From positions 1 through 38,186 of the forward strand of contig JAHRVB010000240.1 of the NCBI GenBank assembly GCA_019090895.1: DNA of 38,186 nt, given 5' to 3'. The DNA comes from Kangiellaceae bacterium. GTDB taxonomy: Bacteria; Pseudomonadota; Gammaproteobacteria; Enterobacterales; Kangiellaceae. The position numbers and the translations under genes were made by a program. The first letter of the stretch is position 1. Each line of letters begins with the position of its first letter. Below the pieces are notes generated by a model, which worked only from the letters and a program-made list of their open reading frames with translations, did not search any database and was not told the DNA's origin. Positions 16,579-25,298 of the stretch are shown here, piece by piece.

Positions 16579-17283
16579 TTACTCGGAATATGATTGCCGG
16601 CTAGCGTTATAGGCATCTACAAGATAATCAATTTCTGGTTGCAGATACGGTCTTAATCCACTCATGATTATTTGTTTTTCGCCGCTACCGATCGATCGAT
16701 TCTCTGCACGAATATCGAAATTCATAGTCACCATTCCACGCTTGCCAGTTACTTCGAAATCGCAATCCTTCAACTCAACTACTGGTGCCTGCTTTGAAAA
16801 CTGAGTGAATGACAACTTCATTTGATCATAAATAACCATCGGCCTGCGGGTGTTAATCATTGAACCTTCCTTCTTCATTAACTCGATAATGATATGCGGA
16901 AAAGTCTTTCCGGAAAATGCCACATAAGAACGAATAAGGCCTTCGACAAAATCTTGGTCCGTTTCAACTTCGCCGGCCTTCTCAACCGAAATAACGTTCT
17001 TTTGCTTTTCATTAACGGCGTTCAAACGTCCGTTAGATTCGATCAGTTTAATTGGCATATCGCCCGCAATCATCCCTTGAAAATCAAAAGACATATTTTT
17101 GCTAACACCATACTTACTAAGAATCACCGAAAACAATAAATCACCAGGAACACAGAATCGTGAATTGTCAGTATCGTGTAGTGGATTAAAGTCGCCGGCA
17201 ATCCGCTTCGCAAAATCACTGCCCTGCTGTCTCGAAAACAGATAAGTCTCGTCTGAATAAGTATAAAAATCTTCGGTAAACAT
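16579..17283 (-). CDS. DUF3581-family protein (hotdog-like)
   Basis: The protein has 234 residues with no signal or TM. RIAGDFNPLHDTDNSRFCVPGDLLFSVILSKYG near residues 27-60 resembles the DxNPLH dehydratase/thioesterase motif of MaoC-type hotdog proteins. It aligns by memory with the gammaproteobacterial DUF3581 family, whose length is similar. The rest contains a second strand-rich half (MVTMNFDIRAENRSIGSGEKQIIMSGL). A fatty-acyl or related thioester ligand is plausible but no enzyme activity has been shown. AGGAA precedes the ATG by 6 bases. It diverges from the YebC-like gene. Confidence 0.85.
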   Translation of the reverse strand: MFTEDFYTYSDETYLFSRQQGSDFAKRIAGDFNPLHDTDNSRFCVPGDLLFSVILSKYGVSKNMSFDFQGMIAGDMPIKLIESNGRLNAVNEKQKNVISVEKAGEVETDQDFVEGLIRSYVAFSGKTFPHIIIELMKKEGSMINTRRPMVIYDQMKLSFTQFSKQAPVVELKDCDFEVTGKRGMVTMNFDIRAENRSIGSGEKQIIMSGLRPYLQPEIDYLVDAYNASRQSYSE

Positions 17284-17479
17284 CGTGGATTCCTGTGCTC
17301 TAACTGCTGTGTACTATTTGACCAATCATCAAATTTAGCGCGCACTATACAGGCCTTTTATTGTGAAAGCTATCGAGTGGTCGCCATTAGCCGATCCGAC
17401 CAGTGGCAAAAGTTAGTTTGCTATCAACGCGAAGCACGTTAAAATGGCGTAGTTTTAGTTTACCTAAGAGATTTACCCG

Positions 17480-18196
17480 ATGGGAAGAGCCTTTCAAAAC
17501 CGCAAAGAGTCTATGGCAAAGACTTCCGATGCGAATGCCAAAATATACAGTAAATATAGTCGAGAGATATACGTATGTGCAAAATCGGGTGGTTTTGATC
17601 CCGATGGGAACTTATCATTAAGAGGTTTAATAGACCGAGCGAAAAAAGATCAGGTTCCCAGCCATGTCATCGATAAAGCCATCGATAAAGCAAAAGGCGG
17701 CGCGGGTGAAGATTTCGCGGTTGCACGTTACGAAGGTTACGGACCGGGTAATACTATGGTAATAGTCGACTGCCTTACCGATAACCCAAATCGAACATTC
17801 GGGGATGTTAGGGTCTGTTTTACAAAAACTAATAGTAAGATAGGCACACAAGGTAGTGTTGCTCATATGTTTGATCACAGTGCGATATTGGTCTTTAAAG
17901 GTAACGATGAAGAAGCTGCTCTTGAAGCGCTGATGATGGAAGATGTAGACGTTACCGACATTGAAAATGAGGATGGAAAAATCACAGTTTTTGCACCGCA
18001 TAATGAGTACTTTAAAGCAAAAAAATCACTCATGGATACTTTTGGCGAAATCGATTTCGAGGTTGATGAAATTCAATTTATTCCACAAACGACCACTCCG
18101 ATTTCTGGTGATGATGTCGAAATGTTTGATAAGTTTATTTCAATGCTAAATGAATTGGATGACGTTCAGAATATTTATCACAACGCTGAATTATAA
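17480..18196 (+). CDS. YebC/PmpR-family protein (TACO1-like translation/transcription factor)
   Basis: The protein has 238 residues, the usual family length. It starts [21 protein letters not shown] and contains the conserved [59 protein letters not shown], and [15 protein letters not shown] blocks across its three domains. The start variant without the usual MAGHSKWANI resembles the second (YeeN-like) paralogue of the family rather than canonical YebC. Recent work links the family to relief of ribosome stalling; older work reports DNA binding. Which applies here is open. It is transcribed alone. Confidence 0.93.
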   Translation: MGRAFQNRKESMAKTSDANAKIYSKYSREIYVCAKSGGFDPDGNLSLRGLIDRAKKDQVPSHVIDKAIDKAKGGAGEDFAVARYEGYGPGNTMVIVDCLTDNPNRTFGDVRVCFTKTNSKIGTQGSVAHMFDHSAILVFKGNDEEAALEALMMEDVDVTDIENEDGKITVFAPHNEYFKAKKSLMDTFGEIDFEVDEIQFIPQTTTPISGDDVEMFDKFISMLNELDDVQNIYHNAEL

Positions 18197-18252
18197 TGCC
18201 AAGCTAAGACAAAAATTCCCGCTTTAGTTGAACAACCAATGCACTTATCCAT

Positions 18253-18750
18253 TTATGGTTTAAGTGCCGTTGCTCCTCTAGCGATGGCAACACAACCAGA
18301 GCGAACAATTTCTATTATATCGCTTTGCCTTTTTACCGACCGAATAAAAGCATTCAATTTCTCTTTCTTGCCACTCAGCTGTACCGTATAAAGTTGATTC
18401 GTACAGTCGACAATTTGACCTCTAAAGATGTCTGTCGTGCGAACAATTTCTTCTCTCGCATCAGAAGTCTGCGCATTTAGCTTAACAAACATCAACTCTC
18501 TTTCGATATGCGCTTTGCCACTCAATTCAGAGATACGTAGCACATCTACCAGTTTATTAACCTGCTTAATAATCTGTTCTATTTTTTCGTGATCACCATT
18601 AGTGGCAATGGTAATACGAGATAAACTCTTATCTTCCGTTGCTGCAACCGTTAAACTTTCAATATTAAATGCTCGTTGTGAGAATAGTCCTATAATTCTA
18701 GAAAGTGATCCCGGTTCGTTTTCTAACAGTATTGATAGAATAGTTTGCAT
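18253..18750 (-). CDS. ilvH: Acetolactate synthase III small (regulatory) subunit
   Basis: The ATG at 18750 overlaps the ilvI stop in a TAATG junction, giving 165 residues, the size of E. coli IlvH (163). An upstream in-frame ATG at 18777 would add nine residues inside ilvI and is unlikely. The ACT domain is clear in residues 2-75 (TILSILLENEPGSLSRIIGLFSQRAFNIESLTVAATED). The C-terminal half has ERELMFVKLNA and the ending RSGCVAIARG. It binds valine and confers feedback inhibition on the catalytic subunit, activating it in the first common step of Val/Leu biosynthesis. Confidence 0.96.
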   Translation of the reverse strand: MQTILSILLENEPGSLSRIIGLFSQRAFNIESLTVAATEDKSLSRITIATNGDHEKIEQIIKQVNKLVDVLRISELSGKAHIERELMFVKLNAQTSDAREEIVRTTDIFRGQIVDCTNQLYTVQLSGKKEKLNAFIRSVKRQSDIIEIVRSGCVAIARGATALKP

Positions 18751-20474
18751 TATTGGTCGACTCCTTTTCCAAGCCACATATCATCGATTGCACCTAATCG
18801 CTTTTGCATGGGATAAACATGTTCGTGCTCTTCGACTATCACGTTAATAAACACTAACTTATCCTTGAGCTCAAACGCTTGAGTTAATTCTTGTTCTAAT
18901 TTTGAAGGATCACTAATATTGACCCCTACATGACCATAAGCTTCTACTAGTTTCACAAAATCAGGCAGTGACTGCATATAAGAATGAGAATGCCGACCAT
19001 CGTAAATCATATCTTGCCATTGTTTAACCATGCCTAAATTTCCATTGTTTAGCAGCACGATTTTGATTGGTAAATCGTATTGCATACAGGTCGAAAGTTC
19101 TTGAATATTCATTTGAATAGAACCGTCTCCTGAGATGCAAACAACTTCTGATTCAGGGTGAGCCATTTTGACCCCCATAGCAGCAGGTAACCCAAACCCC
19201 ATAGTTCCCAAACCACCGGAGTTAATCCACTGCTTCGGCCGACTAAATGGATAATACAAAGCGGTAAACATCTGGTGTTGACCAACATCCGAAGTAATAT
19301 AAGCTTGGCCATCGGTAACTCGATACAATGCTTCAATCACTTGTTGCGGCTTAATGGTCCCCGTTGAGTTATCATATTTTAGACAATTTCTATTACGCCA
19401 CTCACTGATCTGCGCCCACCATAAGCTATTCGCCTCTGAGTCCTGGCTAAGTTGTTCTTGCTGCCAAAAATCTAAAAGTTGTTTTAAAACTATATCGATT
19501 GAACCCACCACAGGAATATCGGCACGTATGTTCTTGGAAATTGTACTTGGGTCTATATCGACATGGATGATCTCAGCGCCAGTACAAAATTTATCAGTAT
19601 TATTGGTAACTCGATCATCAAACCTCGCCCCTAAGGCAATTATAACGTCTGCGTTACCCATTGATTTATTTGCTTCGTAAGTCCCGTGCATGCCAAGCAT
19701 GCCTACAAACTGTGGGTGAGTCCCCGGAATACTTCCAAGCCCCATTAAGGTATTAGTTACTGGGGCATTAAGCTTTTCTGCGAACGCCACTAATAAATCG
19801 CATGCGTTTGCACTAATAACTCCGCCACCAGCGTATATCACGGGACGTTTTGCCGCCATCAACGCCGTGGCTGCTTTTTTAATTTGTTTCGGATGACCTT
19901 TAATGGTGGGATTGTATGATCGCAGCTTTATTTCCGACGGCATAAAATAATCGAACGTAGCGTTTGGGTTAAGGTTGTCTTTAGGAAGATCAACAACGAC
20001 TGGACCCGGCCTTCCTGATTTTGCTAAATGAAAAGCCTTAGCAATAATTGTTGGTATTTCTTCTGCAGCTCGACAACTATAACTATGCTTCACAATAGGT
20101 CGAGAGCATCCCAACATATCCGTTTCTTGAAAGGCATCATCGCCAATCAGATGAGTAGCCACTTGTCCTGAAAGAATCACCATGGGGATTGAATCCATGT
20201 AGGCAGTTGCTATTCCAGTAATGCAATTAGTTGCACCAGGCCCAGAGGTGACTAATACCACTCCAATTTGATCCGTAGACCGGCTATACGCATCGGCCAT
20301 ATGAGTTGCAGCCTGCTCATGTCGAACTAAAACATGTTGTACTTCGGACTGCTGAAATAGGGCATCGTAGATGTCTAAGACAGATCCTCCGGGATATCCA
20401 AATACATGTTTTACCCCAAGATCATTTAGAGCTTGAACGACCATCGCCGCACCAGACAACTTTAACTGTGTCAC
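18750..20474 (-). CDS. ilvI: Acetolactate synthase III large (catalytic) subunit
   Basis: I start at a GTG at 20474, with TTGAGGTG 4 bases upstream. A TTG at 20486 is the first possible start but lies in that ribosome site. This gives 574 residues, equal to E. coli IlvI, with which it shares long identical blocks. The ThDP-activating glutamate is E53 in [12 protein letters not shown]. The ThDP/Mg motif is GDGSIQMN...NNGNLGMV, and DVGQHQM and [12 protein letters not shown] are also present. It condenses two pyruvates, or pyruvate with 2-oxobutyrate, using ThDP, Mg2+ and FAD. It is preceded by a complete attenuator (20505-20636). Confidence 0.97.
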   Translation of the reverse strand: MTQLKLSGAAMVVQALNDLGVKHVFGYPGGSVLDIYDALFQQSEVQHVLVRHEQAATHMADAYSRSTDQIGVVLVTSGPGATNCITGIATAYMDSIPMVILSGQVATHLIGDDAFQETDMLGCSRPIVKHSYSCRAAEEIPTIIAKAFHLAKSGRPGPVVVDLPKDNLNPNATFDYFMPSEIKLRSYNPTIKGHPKQIKKAATALMAAKRPVIYAGGGVISANACDLLVAFAEKLNAPVTNTLMGLGSIPGTHPQFVGMLGMHGTYEANKSMGNADVIIALGARFDDRVTNNTDKFCTGAEIIHVDIDPSTISKNIRADIPVVGSIDIVLKQLLDFWQQEQLSQDSEANSLWWAQISEWRNRNCLKYDNSTGTIKPQQVIEALYRVTDGQAYITSDVGQHQMFTALYYPFSRPKQWINSGGLGTMGFGLPAAMGVKMAHPESEVVCISGDGSIQMNIQELSTCMQYDLPIKIVLLNNGNLGMVKQWQDMIYDGRHSHSYMQSLPDFVKLVEAYGHVGVNISDPSKLEQELTQAFELKDKLVFINVIVEEHEHVYPMQKRLGAIDDMWLGKGVDQ

Positions 20475-20504
20475 CGAACACCTCAATCTTTGAAATTTAT
20501 TTTT

Positions 20505-20572
20505 ATAAAAAAAAACCCGAATCTTTCGAAACGGGTTTTTGTTTATTTTACTTCCACATAATCAAGCCCGTT
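20505..20572 (-). terminator. Attenuator: antiterminator/terminator segments of the ilvIH leader
   Basis: On the minus strand AAAACCCG pairs with CGGGTTTT (left arm 20532-20540, right arm 20507-20519) and is followed by a run of nine T residues, a full intrinsic terminator 31 bases before ilvI. The AACGGG just after the leader stop (20572-20567) is complementary to CCCGTT of the terminator arm (20535-20530), a candidate antiterminator. CTTGATT (20566-20560) is complementary to AATCAAG inside the leader peptide (20624-20618), the candidate pause pairing. The pairings were found by eye and energies were not computed. Confidence 0.85.
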
Positions 20573-20630
20573 ATGAATTTGAATTCACCACGAGGAGTAT
20601 GACTTGTACAACTGAAACTTGATTAAGCAT
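20571..20630 (-). CDS. ilv leader peptide (19 codons, Val/Leu/Ile-rich)
   Basis: ATG at 20630, stop TAA at 20573-20571. The product is MLNQVSVVQVILLVVNSNS: six valines, three leucines and one isoleucine among 19 residues, with the run VVQVILLVV in the centre. An in-frame ATG two codons upstream (20636) would add Met-Ile. Directly after the stop come the pairing segments and the terminator before ilvI. This is the classical architecture of transcription attenuation by branched-chain amino acids: scarcity stalls the ribosome on the Val/Leu codons, frees the antiterminator and lets polymerase reach ilvIH. A TTGACA-like -35 lies at 20755-20750, but I see no convincing -10. E. coli ilvIH itself is controlled by Lrp, not by a leader peptide. 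Confidence 0.8.
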   Translation of the reverse strand: MLNQVSVVQVILLVVNSNS

Positions 20631-20828
20631 GATCATTCTCAATTTCTTATTAACTTTCGCTTTCTCTATTCTATTCTCGAAATGTCGAGCTATTACGTAA
20701 AGCACCAACATAACCTACGAGATATTTCACATCGTCATTGATTTATTATTGTCAATTTTATGCCCAAAGGTCTAGTAACTAATTGATATATGCTCCGCAA
20801 TGAACTCTTAGATTACTAACGAGTGCTC

Positions 20829-21251
20829 CTAAATTAGAAACCTGCGCTTGCACCACTCTGATATCTGCATTCCAACAACCATCAACGACACAAAGGCTAG
20901 AATCTTAGGCTCTACTCCACTGAGGTTTGCAATTGCTGGTCCCGGACATATTCCCGTGATCCCCCAGCCGACACCAAAAAAGACAGCGCCTAGAATTAAT
21001 CGTTTATCAATTTTACTATTTTTAAGGGTAGAAATAGTCTCTCCGAGAAGTGCCTGTTCTCGTTTTGTTATAACGAATTGATAAACAGTTGCAAAAACAA
21101 TTAACGCTCCAACCATCACAAAAATTAGACTCGCGTCCCACTGTCCAAAAATATCAAGGAAGTTTAAAACCTTGTTGGGATCAACCATTTGCGAAACCGT
21201 CAGCCCAAAACCAAATAGCAATCCCGAGATTAAAGCAATAAATGACTTCAC
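20829..21251 (-). CDS. YeeE/YedE-family half transporter (PmpB-like)
   Basis: I start at a GTG at 21251, whose GTGA overlaps the previous gene's stop and has AGGAG 7 bases upstream; the longer in-frame stretch upstream is a shadow of the neighbouring gene. The product has 140 residues and four hydrophobic segments. It begins VKSFIALISGLLFGFGLTVSQM and contains the family signature GVGWGITGICPGPAIANLSG. The conserved Cys of GICPGP is of the type used to relay thiosulfate or sulfane sulfur in YeeE proteins. With the preceding half it makes a two-subunit version of the PmpAB transporter. Confidence 0.85.
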   Translation of the reverse strand: MKSFIALISGLLFGFGLTVSQMVDPNKVLNFLDIFGQWDASLIFVMVGALIVFATVYQFVITKREQALLGETISTLKNSKIDKRLILGAVFFGVGWGITGICPGPAIANLSGVEPKILAFVSLMVVGMQISEWCKRRFLI

Positions 21252-21676
21252 AGGATGTCTCCTAGCAAATGCTGACAAAAATAAACCGTTATGACCGCAA
21301 CAAGCATAAAGATAATAGTGGCTAATATAGAGCGACTTGAAAATCGACCGATGCCACAAATTCCATGGCCGCTGGTGCAACCATTTCCCAAGTTAGTTCC
21401 GAATCCCACCAAAAGACCGCCGATGGTGACCGATTGCCACGAAAGGTCTATTCGAGAAGGTAATTCAAAATCTATTAACGTCGCAACTAGTGGGCCCAAA
21501 ATTAGGCCTATTATGAAAAGGGCACGCCATGAAATATCAGATGTGTTTTTGCTCATCAATCCATTCACTATTCCCGAAATACCGGCGGTCCTCCCTCTAA
21601 ATAGCATCAATATAGCTGCTGAGAAGCCTATAATCGCTCCCCCTAGCAGGCCCGATAGCGGTGAAAACTCAGTCAT
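21248..21676 (-). CDS. YeeE/YedE-family half transporter (PmpA-like)
   Basis: The protein has 142 residues with a GGAG site before the ATG. Four TM segments are visible, and the family motif GNGCTSGHGICGIGRFS lies near residues 96-112, with two cysteines suited to handling sulfane sulfur. It overlaps the PmpB-like gene by four bases (GTGA). PmpAB pairs in other proteobacteria belong to bigR/blh operons for sulfide detoxification. Here the pair diverges from a blh-like hydrolase, across a 310-base region with a candidate operator. Confidence 0.88.
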   Translation of the reverse strand: MTEFSPLSGLLGGAIIGFSAAILMLFRGRTAGISGIVNGLMSKNTSDISWRALFIIGLILGPLVATLIDFELPSRIDLSWQSVTIGGLLVGFGTNLGNGCTSGHGICGIGRFSSRSILATIIFMLVAVITVYFCQHLLGDIL

Positions 21677-21892
21677 CTTTTCTCCTCGTCTTATTACTTG
21701 ATTAATTTAATATCGACCTAATCTAGCCCATGACGCAATCTTGTAACGCGAAATTAAGGATTTCCGCCTTAGATTTAGAATAGTTAAATGATCAGCTTGT
21801 TTGCTTTCATATCTTATAAACCACTGCCTGAATCCAGCAGAGCGAAGTCTACGAATTCTCGATAAGACTTGAATTACACGCAGCTTTCCAAT

Positions 21893-21911
21893 AATCTAAC
21901 TACATTAGATT
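21893..21911. promoter_or_regulatory. Candidate operator in the divergent sulfur-locus promoter region
   Basis: AATCTAA-CTACA-TTAGATT is a perfect 7-bp inverted repeat with a 5-base spacer, 76 bases before the hydrolase ATG, within the 310-base divergent gap (21677-21986). Its size and symmetry fit an ArsR-type sulfide sensor (BigR/SqrR class) or another dimeric regulator. No such regulator gene is in the window. The rest of the gap shows no gene. Confidence 0.5.
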
Positions 21912-21986
21912 TGCCTAATATACAACAAAACGACTCACTAGCACTATATTGCTTAAATTGATTTATTTTTCATTTGGATCAAAACA

Positions 21987-22853
21987 ATGAATAGTATCGA
22001 TATCAAAGCCTTCTTTGATTCCACAACCTATACCGTTACTTATGTAGTATCCGATCGGACATCTGGTCATTGTGCAATTATTGACTCAGTGTTGGATTTT
22101 GATGTCGCATCGGGCAGTACTGCGACCCAATCTGCCGACGAGGTCATTCACTATGTTGAAGACAACCAATTGGCCGTTGACTGGATATTAGAATCTCATG
22201 CTCACGCTGACCATTTGTCAGCGGCACCTTACTTAAAAAAACGACTGGGTGGTCAAACCGCCATCGGCGCTCGAATTACTCAGGTTCAATCGACCTTTGC
22301 TGAAGTCTTTGGTTTTGAATCGGAGTTCGTAGCAGACGGGAATCAATTCGACCGGTTGCTTTCAGAAGGAGACAAACTAACCATTGGATCAACGGAATTA
22401 TTGGTCATGCATACACCGGGACACACACCGGCTTGCCTCAGTTTTCTCATCGAGGACTGTATATTTGTAGGCGATACCTTGTTTATGCCAGACTTTGGTA
22501 CCGCTCGAACGGATTTTCCGGGCGGTAACGCTGAAACACTCTATAACTCAATTCAGCGCATTCTTTGTTTACCTCCGAAAACCCGAGTATTTACCGGTCA
22601 CGACTATATGGCTGAGGGTCGAAAATTTTACGCTTGGGAATCGACGATAGAAGAGCAAAAACAATCCAACATTCATATCAATCACCGCATATCTAAAAAA
22701 CAATTTGTCGAATACCGAACAACTCGAGATGCCGATTTAAGTTTACCTAAGCTCATCATTCCGGCGGTACAAATCAATATTCGAGCAGGTGAAATGCCAC
22801 CAAAAGAATTAAACGGTATCTCCTATCTCAAACTGCCACTCAATACACTTTAG
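21987..22853 (+). CDS. Persulfide-dioxygenase-like metallo-beta-lactamase-fold hydrolase (Blh/ETHE1 type)
   Basis: The protein has 288 residues. Metal ligands are H71, H73, D75 and H76 in SHAHADHLSA, a later His in TPGHTPACLSF, the Asp in FVGDTLFMPDFGTARTDFPGG, and the His in TGHDY. The GTARTDFPGG segment is typical of persulfide dioxygenases, which use mononuclear Fe(II) to oxidise glutathione persulfide to sulfite. In Xylella and Agrobacterium the related Blh carries an N-terminal DUF442 domain; here that domain is absent and is encoded by the third gene of this operon. The gene is followed 6 bases later by tauE. Confidence 0.9.
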   Translation: MNSIDIKAFFDSTTYTVTYVVSDRTSGHCAIIDSVLDFDVASGSTATQSADEVIHYVEDNQLAVDWILESHAHADHLSAAPYLKKRLGGQTAIGARITQVQSTFAEVFGFESEFVADGNQFDRLLSEGDKLTIGSTELLVMHTPGHTPACLSFLIEDCIFVGDTLFMPDFGTARTDFPGGNAETLYNSIQRILCLPPKTRVFTGHDYMAEGRKFYAWESTIEEQKQSNIHINHRISKKQFVEYRTTRDADLSLPKLIIPAVQINIRAGEMPPKELNGISYLKLPLNTL

Positions 22854-22859
22854 TCTGAT

Positions 22860-23636
22860 ATGTTTGGATTAAATATATTTGCGATATTTGGGGCGTGTGC
22901 CATTGGATTGAGCCTTGGTCTAATGGGCTCTGGGGGCTCTATCCTTACGGTACCAGTTCTAGTTTATCTAGTCGAACAACCAGAAAGAGTAGCCATCGCA
23001 GGCTCATTGATTATCGTTGGTTCTATCGCGCTTTTAGGTTCGATTCCTTATGTTCGGCAGAAACAGGTCGACTGGCCAACGGTCTGGTTATTTGGAATAC
23101 CTGGAATGCTCGGCACCTACGCTGGAGCGTGGATTGCCGCCTATATTAGTGGCGTCATGCAATTAGCTCTTTTTGCACTCGTTATGTTGCTCGCGAGTTA
23201 CTTCATGCTCAAGCCAAACAACAATATAGAACAACAATCTGATCATAAACGGCACATCGCAAAAATAATTCTAGATGGATTGTTGGTCGGTATTGTGACT
23301 GGCATTGTTGGTGTTGGTGGTGGTTTTTTGATCGTTCCAGCATTAGTATTGCTTGGCGGACTGAGCATGCGCAATGCGATTGCGACGAGCTTAGTTGTAA
23401 TCGCTCTAAAATCATTTAGTGGATTTATAAAATATCTTGAGGTTCTTGCGGATGAAGGATTACATCTCGACTGGCAAGTAATTACCATCATGATTTTAGT
23501 GGGGGGCCTCGGCAGTACTATCGGTAATAAAATTGCGAATAAAGTCCCTCAAGAAATATTGAAAAAAATGTTTGGAATATTCTTAATCATTATGGGCATT
23601 TATATACTCACACGATCACTACCTCAGTTAGTTTAA
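22860..23636 (+). CDS. TauE/SafE-family sulfite/anion exporter
   Basis: The protein has 258 residues with seven to eight TM segments. The N-terminal GLSLGLMGSGGSILTVPVLVYL and the central IVTGIVGVGGGFLIVPALVLLGGLSMRNAIATSLVVIALKS are the two repeated family motifs. The family exports sulfite or other sulfonates. Immediately downstream of a persulfide dioxygenase, whose product is sulfite, that role is the natural reading. Spacing is 6 bases from the preceding stop and 12 bases to the next gene. Confidence 0.93.
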   Translation: MFGLNIFAIFGACAIGLSLGLMGSGGSILTVPVLVYLVEQPERVAIAGSLIIVGSIALLGSIPYVRQKQVDWPTVWLFGIPGMLGTYAGAWIAAYISGVMQLALFALVMLLASYFMLKPNNNIEQQSDHKRHIAKIILDGLLVGIVTGIVGVGGGFLIVPALVLLGGLSMRNAIATSLVVIALKSFSGFIKYLEVLADEGLHLDWQVITIMILVGGLGSTIGNKIANKVPQEILKKMFGIFLIIMGIYILTRSLPQLV

Positions 23637-23648
23637 TTACTGGAGACA

Positions 23649-24083
23649 ATGAATATGAAAAAGATTCAAGTTAATGCACGTTTATCTATTTCGGATCAAA
23701 TCACCCTCGAAGATGTCAGTCTACTGGCAGCGTGCGGTACCTCGGTTATTATTTGTAACAGACCTGATGGAGAAGAAGTAGACCAAATCACCTGCGCACA
23801 AATCGAGGCAGAAGCAATACTACAGGGTCTCGAATTTGTTCACATCCCAGTGCCTGGTCGCGACGTACCAGAATCAGCCAGCAAAAGCTTTAACCAGTGG
23901 CTCGACAACGAAGATGCAACTATTCACGCATACTGCCGAACAGGTATGCGCTCTTCAATATTTTGGGCGTTATCTTTGGCTAGAAAACACACGGCAAGTG
24001 ATATCTTCACCAAAGCAAACAAATTAGGCATCAATCTAACTCCAGCGACAGAACAGATTAATAGAGCTTCTGTGAAAAACTGA
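23649..24083 (+). CDS. DUF442/TIGR01244 sulfurtransferase-like protein
   Basis: The protein has 144 residues, or 142 if the second ATG at 23655 is used, which has better spacing from GGAG. The active loop is C96-R-T-G-M-R101 in IHAYCRTGMRS, the rhodanese-type Cys-x4-Arg pocket of TIGR01244 proteins. Upstream conserved segments are VIICNRPDGEE and FVHIPVPGRDVPES. The family transfers sulfane sulfur and in Blh is fused to the persulfide dioxygenase domain, so it probably hands persulfide to the hydrolase two genes upstream. It is the last gene of the operon. Confidence 0.9.
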   Translation: MNMKKIQVNARLSISDQITLEDVSLLAACGTSVIICNRPDGEEVDQITCAQIEAEAILQGLEFVHIPVPGRDVPESASKSFNQWLDNEDATIHAYCRTGMRSSIFWALSLARKHTASDIFTKANKLGINLTPATEQINRASVKN

Positions 24084-24372
24084 CTCACTGCCTGAACTCA
24101 ACGATAGACAATAGATTGATAATCTCGACGTCACCTTCCCTAAGTCATTCGAATCGTCTTTACGACTTTTTACAGACTTCGTTCACAAACTCGAATAGTA
24201 TTCGTTCCGGACCGTAGATTTTGGTTAATAAACGTACCATTGGATTTTAGAGTTTGAATGTATATTGCAAGTTGAACACTATATATGACTAATAACCCTG
24301 ATGCTAAAACCAAGTTCTACTAACATTTGAGCCTAGTTCTTTAGAGAATCAACCGACACAAGAAGTTTAACT
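24084..24372. other. Intergenic, no gene seen
   Basis: This 289-base gap has no convincing ORF. It has a short palindrome, CGAATA-G-TATTCG, at 24192-24204. The promoter of the cyclophilin gene should lie in its right part. Confidence 0.4.
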
Positions 24373-25170
24373 ATGAAAATAAAATCAATAACAAAATCTA
24401 TTGCTCTCTTTCTATTAATGATGATGAGCAGTTACAGTCACTCAACCATTGTTTTGCTGTCTACAAATCACGGTGACATTGAAATTAACCTTTACGACCA
24501 AAGCACCCCTCAAACCGTCGAGAACTTTCTCAATTACGTCAACAATGGAGATTACGACAATGTCATAATTCATCGTGCGGTCAGTAATTTTGTGATCCAA
24601 GGTGGTGGTTTCACTTATAACGGCGGCACGCCCTTAAATAATAACAATCTGCCATTGGAACAAATAGAATCCGATCCGTCGGTGGACAATGAGCCAGTAT
24701 TTTCCAATATCAGAGGCACTATCGCGATGGCGAAAGTAGGCGGCCTTCCAAACAGTGCCACCAACGAATGGTTTATCAATTTGGTCGATAACAATGCTTT
24801 AACAAATCGAGAGAATCTCGACCGTCAGAACGAAGGTTTTACTGTTTTTGGCGAAGTCATCAATGACGGTATGGTACAGGTCGATACCATCGCAGCAGTG
24901 ACAAAATACAATTTCGGAGGCGCATTCACCGCGATTCCTCTTAATGGTTACGATACATCAACAGTGCCCGCTAATAATAATCTCGTCATTATCTCAAGTA
25001 TCACAGTCATCGATGCTGCAGCCGATACCGCCGCAAATTTAAACCCAATGGTCAATGTCGGTCCTTTTGTAGAACCTGATGAGCCTTCGAGTTCAGGTGG
25101 TGGTGGTTCGATTATCTGGCTATTACCACTGTTGTACTTATTGACACTGAGACGCAAAACTCGAAACTAG
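24373..25170 (+). CDS. Secreted cyclophilin-type peptidyl-prolyl isomerase with GlyGly-CTERM tail
   Basis: The protein has 265 residues with a signal peptide in residues 1-24. The cyclophilin domain spans about 25-215: GDIEINLYDQSTPQTVENFLNYV, then VIIHRAVSNFVIQGGGF (the catalytic Arg in HRAV), then MAKVGGLPNSATNEWFINLVDN. After a linker the protein ends SSSGGGGSIIWLLPLLYLLTLRRKTRN: glycine-rich motif, TM helix and basic end. That is the GlyGly-CTERM sorting signal processed by rhombosortase in type II-secreting gammaproteobacteria. The enzyme is therefore predicted to be on or beyond the outer membrane rather than periplasmic. It is followed by a peptidase gene after 128 bases. Confidence 0.93.
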   Translation: MKIKSITKSIALFLLMMMSSYSHSTIVLLSTNHGDIEINLYDQSTPQTVENFLNYVNNGDYDNVIIHRAVSNFVIQGGGFTYNGGTPLNNNNLPLEQIESDPSVDNEPVFSNIRGTIAMAKVGGLPNSATNEWFINLVDNNALTNRENLDRQNEGFTVFGEVINDGMVQVDTIAAVTKYNFGGAFTAIPLNGYDTSTVPANNNLVIISSITVIDAAADTAANLNPMVNVGPFVEPDEPSSSGGGGSIIWLLPLLYLLTLRRKTRN

Positions 25171-25298
25171 CTAATCCTGTTAAACTGAGAGTAAATTCAA
25201 TAAAGCGGTAATAATAACTAACGGATGGTGCCCCACTGGCAGGTTTGATAAACTGGCCGACAGTTTTGATATATGCAGCCAACAAGGGACACCAATCA

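Noticed and set aside
21252..21380. N-terminal extension of the PmpB-like transporter
   Set aside because: It reads through the 3' end of the PmpA-like gene in another frame; the GTG at 21251 has the ribosome site and the four-base overlap.
21291..21701. 136-codon plus-strand frame opposite the PmpA-like gene
   Set aside because: Antisense to a clear YeeE/YedE membrane protein with intact motifs.
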